Part shown: piece by piece, positions 10,140-19,076 of the stretch
How the letters are laid out: each line of letters starts with the position of its first letter
How positions within the stretch are numbered: the first letter of the stretch is position 1
Source: Zygnema cylindricum
Lineage: Eukaryota; Streptophyta; Zygnematophyceae; Zygnematales; Zygnemataceae
DNA: 64,000 nucleotides
Assembly: GCA_037447655.1 (NCBI GenBank)
Contig: JBBHKE010001338.1
Location: forward strand, 85,593 to 149,592
Direction of reading: 5' to 3'
The notes under the pieces: generated by a model
Databases searched by the model: none
The model's input: the letters and a program-made list of their open reading frames with translations, nothing else
What the model was told of the DNA's origin: nothing
Position numbers and translations under genes: made by a program

Positions 10140-13100
10140 TGATGACGGCAGCCGAGGCTCCGATGACAATTGCCAAAGAAAATATAATTATGGAGTTACG
10201 TCCATATTTGGAGATCGCCACACGAACCAACACAAGACCGACTAATCCCGCGACGGCACAGATGCCTCCGTATATTAAAGCTGCAGGGAACACCTCAGTT
10301 TCAGTTTAAAGTTCAGTTCCAGATCCAGATCCAGGTACAGTTCTAGTTACAGTTAACAGTTACAAAGCAATTAGTGTCACAGTCACCGTCACAGTTAATT
10401 TACGACTACCGTGATTGTTACCGTTAGCATTACAGTTATCATTACAGATGCAGTTTACAGCTTACAGTTAAAATTATAGTTCCAGTTTCAGTTCCAGCTG
10501 CAAGTTTGGTTTAGTTTTCGTTGCCTTTGTATATTAAAACTGCAAGGAGGACATTAGTTTCAAATGCAGTTGCAATTTGAGATTCGTTTCAGTTTTATGT
10601 CAGTTCCGTTGGGTTATTTTCTAGTTTTGTTTTAGTTGGCTGCATATATCAAAGCTGTGGAGAACACTGCCTATTCTATGTCTCAGTTTTAGTTTCAGTC
10701 TTGAGTTCAGTTTTAGCTGCCTATCAAAACCATAGAGAATACAAGAAAGTTTCAGTTTCCGTTGCAGTTTTGAGTTCCGGTTTCGGTTTTGAGTTTCAGT
10801 TTCAGTTTTGAGAATCAGTTTTGACTTTCAGTTTCAGTTTTGAGATTCAATTTCAAATACAGTTTTGAGTTTCAGTTTCCAGTTTTTAGTTTCAGTTTCA
10901 GTTTCCGTTCAGTTGAAGATTACTGCTTGCAGGTTGCATATGCAGTTGAAATTCCGTTTTCAGCAGTCACTGCAAAGGCAAGTTCAGTTTCATATTCTGT
11001 ACAGATTCGGAGAACAGGTTGTGATTGCAGTCGCAGAGGGAGAGAGAGGGAGAGGGAGAGGGAGAGGGAGAGGGAGAGGGAGCGGGAGAGGGAGAGGGAG
11101 AGGGAGGGGGAGAGGGGAGAGGGAGAGGGAGAGGGAGAGGGAGAGGGAACGGAGATGGAGAGAGAAAGGGAGAGGGAACGGGAGAGGGAGAGGCAGCGTG
11201 AGAGGCAGAAGGAGAGGGAGGGGGAGAGGGAGAGGCAGAGGCAGAGGGAGGGGGAGAGGCAGAGGCAGAGGGAGGGGGAGAGGGAGAGGCAGAGGCAGAG
11301 GGAGGGGGAGAGGGACAGGGAGAGGCAGGGGCAGAGGGAGGGGGAGAGACAAAGGGAGAGGGAGAGACAGAGGGAGAGGCAGAAGGAGAGGGAGAGGGAG
11401 AGGGAGAGGGAGGGGGGGAGAGGGAGAGGGAGAGGGAGAGGGAGAGGGAGAGGGAGAGGGAGAGGGAGAGGGAGAGGGAGAGGCATAGGCAGAGGGAGAC
11501 GGAGAGGCAGAAGGAGAGAGAGAGAGAGAGAGGAAGCCTCTCCTACCTTCAATCGTCTAAGTTGAGCCATAGTGGTTTTTTCGAGGAACGGAGCTTCCGA
11601 TGGAGAAGTTTCCGTCGGAGGAGATCTTATCGCTTCCAGTGTCACGTCACCGGAAGCCGGTTCTACGTGATTTTCGTCCTCCATTGACAGTTTACCGGAA
11701 AAGGTAGAAGAAGATATGGAACCTGCCCGGAAAAAAAATAAAAATTAATGATGTAATGGATAGATAAATCTAACTTAGTGTCAGCCTCAAAAAAGGAAAA
11801 AAAGAAAAAGAAAAAAAGGAAAGAACACAAGGTAAAAGTTGGGATGGAGGGAGGTGTGGAACTGCCCTAAAAAAAAGATCATCAAATCAAAGTGTGATAC
11901 AAATTTCCGCTAGTAATCCACACTAATTCATGATGACTATCAAAAAGATGTGTTTTTAATAGTGTTGTGTATCGGTAAAAAATGTATCGCAATAACACCC
12001 ATACCGATAATTATCGGTTATCGAACGGCCAGAGATCCCGATATATCGGTCCAAGACCAACCAATTCCATATCGGCGATAACTTAAAAAAAATTAGTATG
12101 CATACAATAGTACTTTACAATATACTGTATTATATTATTGACTTTATATAGCGTGGTATGCCATGTGTAAAAAATTGTTCCGTACGCTGTTTAACTGAAA
12201 TTTATTACGAATAGCGTGGCACATAAACGTTGACAATTTTAAAATCATAGTTTATAGTTCTAAAATTATATTACCAAAACGAAAAAAATAAATTACATTG
12301 TAAATTTGTAAAATCAAACTTTTTCGAAAACCAGACGAACAGACAAACAAAGCAGACGAACAAATCTGTCAGACTGCCGCCATTAACTGCCATTTATAAA
12401 AAAATAACAGTCAAAAGGACATTCTGGTAGGGGTACCCAAGTAAAACCCCCTTAAATTAGAAATAATGATGGAAACATCGCGGTTTTTTAACGAAATCGG
12501 GGGGAAGGGGGTCTCCGGCGCGTCCGGGGAATAACACGTACAGTTGAGTGTACTGGCCGTACATTTATCTGTACGGTCCGTACAGATATTGCCGATAGTT
12601 ATCGATATCGGCGTTATCGCCGATAATAACCGATGAATATCGGGTATTTATTGGCGATAACACCGATAACGATATATCGTACCAATATATCAATTATCGG
12701 CTACCCGAAAAAAGACCCATATCGGTTATCGGCAAATTCTTACCGATACACAACACTAGTTTTTAACATCTTCGAAAGATAAGGGAAAAAAAAATGACTC
12801 GGTTCTGGAATTTGGCTTCGACATGTGATAAAAAATAAAATAACAAAAAACAGAATAATGTATTTATATATATAGACATATGTATTAAAACATGTAAATA
12901 TATAATACACACAATAAAAACATTAACTTTTAAATCCACACTTATGTGGTGAACTCCCCCAGAAAAAAGAAAAAAAGTAAAACAAAAGAATAAAGTAAAA
13001 CAAAATAAAAATACCGTCGTCGTCTCGGTTCCGAGAACCCGATTCCGCGTCGCTCAAAGTTACCATTTGACTCATTTGCCTTTCCTGAAAAAGAAAATAA

Positions 13101-13945
13101 TAATAATGATAAAAAAATAAAAAACAAAACAAAAAAAAAAAAAAAAAAGACAAAAAAAAAAAAACAAAAAAAAAAAAAAAAGAAAACAAAGATGAAGTAA
13201 AGAAAAGAAAGCAAATGGAAATTGAGGAAAACTGAGAAACAGACAACGGAAAAACTGAAAAAAGATAACGGAAAACAAACGGCTAATGTATAAAAGTGCG
13301 TATTTTATTTTGTGGCATCAATTCGAACGATAATTCGTACAGTATGATCATATTTTTTATATAACAAAAACACATAATTTTTTTTGGAAAACACATAGAA
13401 TAACACTAAAAAAAAAAAACTTCAAAACTTCAAAGAAAACCCTTTGCCTATTTTGGGTCTCCCTTACTATAAATACCTATTTGTCATATAAACAAAATTT
13501 AAAAATTGGAGAATACCTTGCCTCTTGGGTCTCACTATACATCTATAATACTTATATATTAGTTTTCTTTTTTTTTAATCATACCAATCAAAATGCTTAC
13601 TTGTATACATCTCACACTGAAAAAATACATAAAATAAAGCTTAAAAAAACCTTTAAAATGCCAAAAAAAAAACAAAAAACCTTAAAAATAAAATAAATAA
13701 ATGAACAAATAAATAAACAAATAAAAAAGAAACAAAATAAATAAACAAACAAATAAATAAATAAATATACAAAATAAATAAACAAAAAAATAAACCAAAC
13801 AAATAAAAAAAAAAAAAAACAAAGACATCAATAATTAAAAACAAAATAAAAAAACAAAATAAAAAATAAAATAAATACCTTTGCCTGTTTGGTCTCTGAT
13901 TTCCAAGTACTGATTCCCTTTGAAAGTGTCCTCTGGGTCATATCT
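10140..13945 (-). CDS. TauE/SafE-family membrane exporter, partial
   Basis: Four exons read on the minus strand. The first visible one (13945-13879, cut by the N gap) reads RTLSKGISTWKSETKQAK and ends at a GTATTT donor. Exon 13084-13015 follows a TTTTCAG acceptor, exon 11722-11547 follows a GGGCAG acceptor, and these join in frame through acidic, Ser-rich text to MAQLRRLK. The KGI-TW-KET pattern is the hallmark of the cytosolic loop in plant TauE/SafE proteins (putative sulfite/sulfonate-type anion exporters). Exon 10280-10140 (or from 10294 if an upstream AG is used) encodes two membrane segments around SKYGRNSIIIFSLA, matching the GRASLIIF-type motif near the family C-terminus. The phases of 11547 and 10280 do not match, and the five or so membrane segments expected between them are absent. 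The N-terminal exons and the last exon are also not seen. The gene is either misassembled or broken. Confidence 0.8.
10295..11035. repeat. CAGTTT-rich minisatellite with exon-edge copies
   Basis: Dominated by degenerate CAGTTTCAGTTTTGAG units. Within it, three diverged copies of the 10263-10302 exon edge recur at about 10524, 10627 and 10717 (each keeps a TATATTAAA- or TATCAAA-like core plus a GAGAACAC-like tail). It lies in an intron of the TauE/SafE gene, where the missing exons should be. Confidence 0.65.
11036..11535. repeat. 500-bp GGGAGA/GAGAGGCA array in a TauE intron
   Basis: Purine-only on the plus strand, hence a (CTCTCCC)n tract on the sense strand. It begins 11 bp downstream of the donor of exon 11722-11547. 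The long translated frames across it are low-complexity artefacts. The array could hide an assembly collapse. Confidence 0.85.
11960..12758. mobile_element. hAT-like element E copy 1, perfect 8-bp duplication
   Basis: The left end is TAGTGTTGTGTATCGG and the right end is its exact complement. The flanking 8 bp, GTTTTTAA, are identical at 11952-11959 and 12759-12766. An 8-bp duplication with a TAGNG-type terminus is characteristic of hAT elements. The 799-bp body has no transposase and is rich in CGATAT/ATCGG words forming many short palindromes, including GTACGG-rich segments near 12540-12600. It lies in an intron of the TauE/SafE gene. Confidence 0.88.
13085..13878. other. AT-rich intron of the TauE/SafE gene
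   Basis: Long A-rich runs and AAAT/AAACA microsatellite (13680-13870). Two diverged copies of the adjacent exon-plus-donor sequence lie at about 13441-13470 and 13510-13535: minus strand GAGACCCAAAATAGGCAAAG and GAGACCCAAGAGGCAAGGTA, against the real GAGACCAAACAGGCAAAG followed by GT. Confidence 0.6.
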
Positions 13946-13955
13946 NNNNNNNNNN

Positions 13956-14447
13956 GTACCCCTGCATGGGACTGTATCCGTGTGAAACTTTTCATGTGGC
14001 ATTTTAGCCGCGGTTTTAGGTTTCATTGCAAATTTTCAAAGCCAACGTACCCCTGTGCGGGATTCCTGAGCTTGTAACGTTTTGAAGTTCGGTTCTTCTT
14101 TCATGATCTATTTAGATTTCATGATAGCATGATTTGATCTTGCATGTTGTTAAGATCTGTGCTTTGCTTTGCGGTTTACAAAGCACTTTGTTTGTATTGT
14201 CATTAAAGCGCTTTAGCATGCAATTTCATGAAAGTGCTTTATCATGCAATTTCATGAAAGTGCTTTAGCATTCTATTTCATGTGGCGGTTAGCAATAATC
14301 GCAAAACATGTGATTAAGGTAAGGCGGAAAAAAAAAAATAAGAGGTAATCACGTCAAGTAAGATAAAAAAAGAAATAAAATGGAGAATAAAAAAAAAAAG
14401 GCGGAATGGAATTAGTGTACAAAACGCTAATAACGATTGGCGGTGTA
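13956..14447. other. Sequence after N gap: 26-bp array and MITE end
   Basis: A repeated phrase containing GTACCCCTG recurs at 13956 and 14047. A 26-bp array (AAAGTGCTTTAGCATGCAAT plus TTCATG) runs over 14204-14285. A TA-MITE right end (GCTAATAACGATTGGCGGTG) stops at 14445, followed by TA. No exon of the TauE/SafE gene was recognised here. Confidence 0.5.
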
Positions 14448-14756
14448 CTTTATCTTACGATTTCGTGAAAGTACTTTAACGTACTATTTCGTGAAAGTAC
14501 TTTAACGTACGATTTCGCGAAATTACTGTTATGTTTGTTTCACGAAACATTTGGCGTTTCGTTTCGTGTCTAGAATTGTTGTACGTTCTAGTTTAGTACG
14601 ATAGTACTTTAGATTTATCTAGTACTTTCTTCTTGGCTTGAAGTTTTGCAATGTTCGAGTCCTTAGGGCGTGTCCCCATGCAACCGAAACTTTTAAACGT
14701 TACTTTGGATTTTGGCGCCGATTTTACGGTGTACTTTTCAAAGTGTGCCTATGTCA

Positions 14757-16354
14757 GGGTACGTCCCCATGTAAGCGATACTTTGAAAATGACTTTTGGA
14801 CTGTAGTGAAGTGTTCCGTACTACTTTGAAAAGCGTCCCAATGTGCGAAAATGAAATCGGAACTTTGAAATGTGACGGTTGTTGTTGGTAGTGTTGGGTA
14901 TCGAGGACCATTTGACGATATTCGATATATATATCGAATTTCAGGTACCCGATAATCGATATATCTCTTCGATATATCGAAAATCAAAATATCGCAATGT
15001 ATCTCCAATATATCGCAGATATATCGTATCGTCAATATATCGAGGCATTTAAAAAAAAAAAAATGAAATTTTTCATAGGTCTCCAAAGTCACGTGCCTTC
15101 GGACAAGGTGACCATAAAATCTTTGCCGAAAAGAAGGACGGTTTTTCCCTGAAAGTCAGCAGAGTGAAGGAGATCTTTGAGGTAAATTGACGCGGTACAC
15201 TTGCGAAGTACACGTACGTAATACGCAAGTACGGATTTCATTACGAAAATGGTCAGTTTGTCGGTTACATTTTGCGGCATCTACCTTTAAGTCACGGAAC
15301 GCAAATCACGTCGTACGTCGCGTATCAGACAATTTGTGTTTAACGCAAAAATAACATATTATATAAATCATTATATTTATAAAATACTATATATCGCGAT
15401 GGTTTATGTTGGTCTCGGTACGATATATCGAGGACTTTCCTCAATCGATATTCGATATATCGAATATCGAAATCATCGCGATATGAAACTACCCGATACC
15501 CAACACTAGTAGTAGATACAACTTTGTGACGGTTGAAGACGACTACGAAACTTCCGACAATTGATGACGCCAACAAAAACAGCGACAGTTGTAGACGTTT
15601 GGTATTTTGTAATTTTGTGACATGGCAAATGTTTAGGGTTTTGTGGTATTGTGACGCCATGCTCACTTGTGACAACGTCGACATCACAAAATTCATGAAC
15701 TTTCTGCCATGGCTATCCGATTTCGTTTTTCTGTCTTTTCTCACTCGACTTGCCATAAAAACATACATAAAGGTAGTCAAAACAATTATTTTTTGAATAT
15801 CTTTCATTTAATAGCAATATTGTCGTGCCTCATTTTAAAAAGTGAGATGTAAAAGCGATAGTATGAGAGGGAGAGGGGAGAGGCGACGATAGCGCAATAT
15901 TCTACAAAGGACCCATGAATGAAAGTGGAGGTCCGAGACCCCCTGCAGATTTTTTCCATACACGCTCGTCTTTTCCGTACATGCACGTGACAGGCAGGGA
16001 AAAAAATAGCGAGTGCTCTCCCTCGTCCTAAAATTTTCCCACTCGTGTGGCGCGTGCTTGGACCGTTTTTCATTCGTTGTTTGGGTCGTACTTTCCCTAA
16101 AATCAGGTCGCGAGGTGATTTTTGATGAAGTTTTTTGACGGGCTGGATTCTCTTGCCTGAGGGTCGAAAAAAGGAAAACGCTAAAATTCCCTAACATGAC
16201 GACAAACATGAAGTACATTCAAAGTATCGACTTGACTTTTGCTGTACTTTTAAAGAATTGATTTGATTGTTCGACTAAAGTTTTTCCTACGGAATTGCGT
16301 TTTGGGTGAAAACGACAGCATAAAGTCCATACTTTAATACATGGGGACGTACCC
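14757..16354. mobile_element. Element F copy 2, TCA duplication
   Basis: Ends GGGTACGTCCCCATGTAAGC and ACATGGGGACGTACCC, with TCA at 14754-14756 and 16355-16357. The first 130 bp are nearly identical to copy 1 at 6871. It is inserted inside element G and is itself interrupted by hAT-like element E copy 2. Confidence 0.88.
14889..15508. mobile_element. hAT-like element E copy 2 (620 bp)
   Basis: Ends TAGTGTTGGGTATCGAGGA and its complement. The flanking 8-mers (GTTGTTGG and GTAGTAGA) match at five of eight positions, so the duplication has decayed. The body is full of CGATATAT palindromes. It differs from copy 1 by GGG in place of GTG near the terminus, marking a second subfamily. Confidence 0.8.
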
Positions 16355-16379
16355 TCAATTGTTACTTGTGCGTTCATTA

Positions 16380-16930
16380 CTTCAAACATGTGACAATTGT
16401 AGACGTCTACAAAATGTGCGACACTCTACAAAACGAAATGTAGACGAGTACGAAACTACGAAACTTCCTAAAAACGGCGACGATTGTAGACGTCAAGGTT
16501 TTGTGACGTTGTATACGTTTAGGGTTTTGTGACAGAGCAAAGTCATGGTACCATGTGACGTCATCAGTACGTACATTTTCCGCCATGGCTTCCCGATTTC
16601 GTTTTCTTATCTTTTATCATTCGATATGCCATCAAACTTAGACCAAAAATATTCAAAAAAAATAAAAAAATATATACCTTTATTTTGACACTATTATTGC
16701 TGCATCTCGTGTAAATATGAGAGAAAAAGGAGTGGTCGAGTGAGAAAGAGGGGGAGAGACGAGGACGACGTAAAATTTTGCAAAGGACGCATGAAGGAAA
16801 GTGGAGGTCCGCGACCCCTGCAATTTTTTTTACGTACATGTTTCTCATTTTCCTATGTGCACGCGCGTGACGAGGAGTGAAAAATATAGCGTGTACTTTC
16901 CTTCGTGCAATTTTTTTCGAAAACGTTTGA
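16380..16930. repeat. Element G interior homologous to element F interior
   Basis: This stretch repeats the order of motifs seen at about 15540-16030 in F: GTAGACGT, GGGTTTTGTG, GCCATGGCT followed by a CGATTTCGTTTTC-like word, a GAGAGGGAG-like purine tract, AAAGTGGAGGTCCG, and a GTACATG-rich segment. It shows that F inserted into a relative of itself. Confidence 0.65.
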
Positions 16931-16939
16931 CACGTGCTG

Positions 16940-18300
16940 TCGTGCATGTGACAAAAGGAATGTTAAACATGCAACACAATCATCTGCAAGATAAATAATA
17001 AACAAATAAGCGAGAAAGTCATGAACATCTGAAAAAACAAGTGACAATAAATATGTACAAGCAGCAAGCAACAAATAAACATATCATAAGAAAAATAAAG
17101 GTAGGGTGAGAGAGGAAGCTAGGAGGCTCAGTTTATCTATTAAGCCAACGGATAGCCACTAGGCTCCTTGGTCAGTTTATATTCCTTACAGGAGTTCAAT
17201 AAATAAAGATTTAACTCAATATCACAACACACAAACTAAAACTGTAGCAAACTGCGAGCAAATCTGAGATAACCAGATTTAGTCACACACAAAACATACG
17301 AGGAAAGCCAACCCTAATCCACTATCACACAGTAAACCACACAAGCAAAACCAAAACTGTCCAATCACAATCCAAGGTTCAGCAACAGCCTGAGAAAGAA
17401 GACCGAGCAGCAATCCACTTGATAGGACGCGAGAAAAAGTGAAGGGAAACCAGTTAGGCTTCGGCGTGAGCCGCGTAGATTAATTTGTAGGGCAGGTTTA
17501 CAGAGAAAGAAAGTAAGAGCTAAGCAGCAGAACGCTTAATGACCAGAAAAATAGTCACTAAAACTATCCTGACAATTTCACAAGAAAAATCCTCAAAGTT
17601 TAGGTCAAATCTTCCAAAATGAGAATTCCTGTGCTCTTGAAATTGTGAGCACATAATTCACCTAAAATTCGCTAAGTACAAAATCTACAGCTGAGAGTCT
17701 ACCTTACTACGACTACATGCGTTCTATGTAGTTGTCTGCGCTTAGTTTGGATTCTGGCCAATAGGCAACCAGGATCGTCTGCCTTACGTTACAAAATCTA
17801 CAGCCTACGGATAAAAACCCTTCCTACGCTACATGTGAATGCGTGCGACCTCCAAGGGTCCACGACTTGAAATTAACCAATTGCGTCGCCGTGTGCAGAC
17901 TGAATCTGAATCGTTTGTTCCTCAGCATCCTTTGTGGCCGTTGATGCGCGTTCGAATTCGCGCTGGTCCATACTTTTAGGTTGGCGCTTCAGTTCGTCAA
18001 TCGAACGAACAAAACTCAAACCTGTTCGCGTAAATTCCGGCGCCTAACGAATAGGCGTACGGACTTCAAAATGTTCGCAGGTTTTACGTCGCCTGACGAC
18101 TTCACGTACAGAATCCAATTTGTCCGCGGATTTCACGGCGTCAACGACAATTTGTACGGTTTTGTCGCCACCGAAACATACCAAAATACAAATTAGTGTG
18201 GCGTGAATTTTACAGACCATTTATATGCAATTAAAATGCGGTTAAAATGCGGTTAAACTGCGGCGACGTGATACGGCATGACAGTGCAATCCAAGTCTTC
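16940..18300. other. Unclassified interior of element G
   Basis: Contains two copies of ACAAAATCTACAGC (about 17679 and 17789) and three degenerate ~48-bp units at 18018-18170, each with a GTTCGC- or GTCCGC-like phrase followed by a CGGCG- or CGTCGCC-like word. It may include a further insertion that I cannot delimit. No transposase motif was found. Confidence 0.4.
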
Positions 18301-18993
18301 TATTCGTCAATAGGGTAGTATTTTGATAAAAATCAGGTCGCGATTTGATTCGAGTGCAAGTGTGAAGATGAGTTGGAAGTGGGTCGCGATGATAATAACG
18401 CCAAATTGCCGTACCGTCCAAGTTCCAAGAAGACGCAAAACGTACTTGTGTTTTTGCCCATTTTTTGTACGGCGTAATATTTTCTCGTTACAAGTCCCAT
18501 TTTCTGTGAAAACGACGGAAAAATACCCTTACTTGAACACATAGGGACACGCGCTTAATGAAATTCAGAGTGTTCTAGGTTAATCTGCGGACAGGTGGCA
18601 GATTTTTAGAGGTTTTTGGCGGCGCACACTTACACGTGCCGCAGCATGGCTGGTGTGTTATTTAAGGGAAACTATGGAATTGCGTGATTATCAACCAATG
18701 ATCAATTGGAAGATTACATGGAGGAATAGAAGAGAGAAGTGAATTTGGAATTTCGGTTTTGTATTAATGAGAGAATTTTTCCGGAATGTCTCTTCAATGT
18801 TGATTTAATGTTTTGTAATTTGAATGCTTTTGTTGACAAAATTATTTGTTAGTGAGCTTTGAGTTTATTTTTTCGATCCTTTCATTTCTTAGAGGAAAAG
18901 GGAGAGGGATAGGGGTAGGGAGAGGCAAAAAAGAGAAAAGGGTGCAAGAAATGGAAAGGGTTAAAATTATTTGTAGTATTTTTTAAACTTACC

Positions 18994-19076
18994 ATCATTT
19001 ATATTTTCGTACCTTATTGTTGTGGAAGTTGAGTATCCACGACGATGACTCCCGTCTTTTTCAATTTTGTGCCCGT
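18994..19076 (-). CDS. Possible internal exon, unknown gene
   Basis: On the minus strand an acceptor CTATTACCTTCAG precedes an 83-bp open segment that ends at a consensus GTAAGT donor. The open frame reads GHKIEKDGSHRRGYSTSTTI, then RYENIND. An earlier GTACGA donor at 19012 is an alternative. It is upstream, in sense, of the TauE/SafE exons and could be one of its 5' exons displaced by the nested transposons, but I recognise no family resemblance. Confidence 0.3.

Larger units (their letters stand above)
14666..18554. mobile_element. Element G, 3-bp TTA duplication, 3.9 kb
   Basis: Ends GGGCGTGTCCCCATG and CATAGGGACACGCGC (one mismatch at the terminus), with TTA at 14663-14665 and 18555-18557. 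The ends and the interior (GATTTCGTTTTCTTATC near 16597, AATCAGGTCGCGA near 18333) are related to element F, so F and G are sister families. It contains a complete F copy. No transposase ORF was recognised. Confidence 0.75.
14448..18884 (+). mobile_element. LTR-like element D copy, interrupted by G
   Basis: Part of the internal region (14448-14665) includes three 26-bp units of AAAGTACTTTAACGTACGAT plus TTCGTG and the phrase TTCGTGTCTAGAATTG. It continues after the insertion at 18558. The LTR itself runs 18571-18884 (TGTTCTAGG...CCTTTCA). Joining 14665 to 18558 restores the sequence seen uninterrupted at about 29960-30000, which proves that G (14666-18554) was inserted into D. Confidence 0.75.

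Noticed and set aside
10840-11684. Long Arg/Glu/Gly frames on the plus strand
   Set aside because: Translation of the GGGAGA array. Only the minus-strand exon 11547-11722 at its edge is supported.
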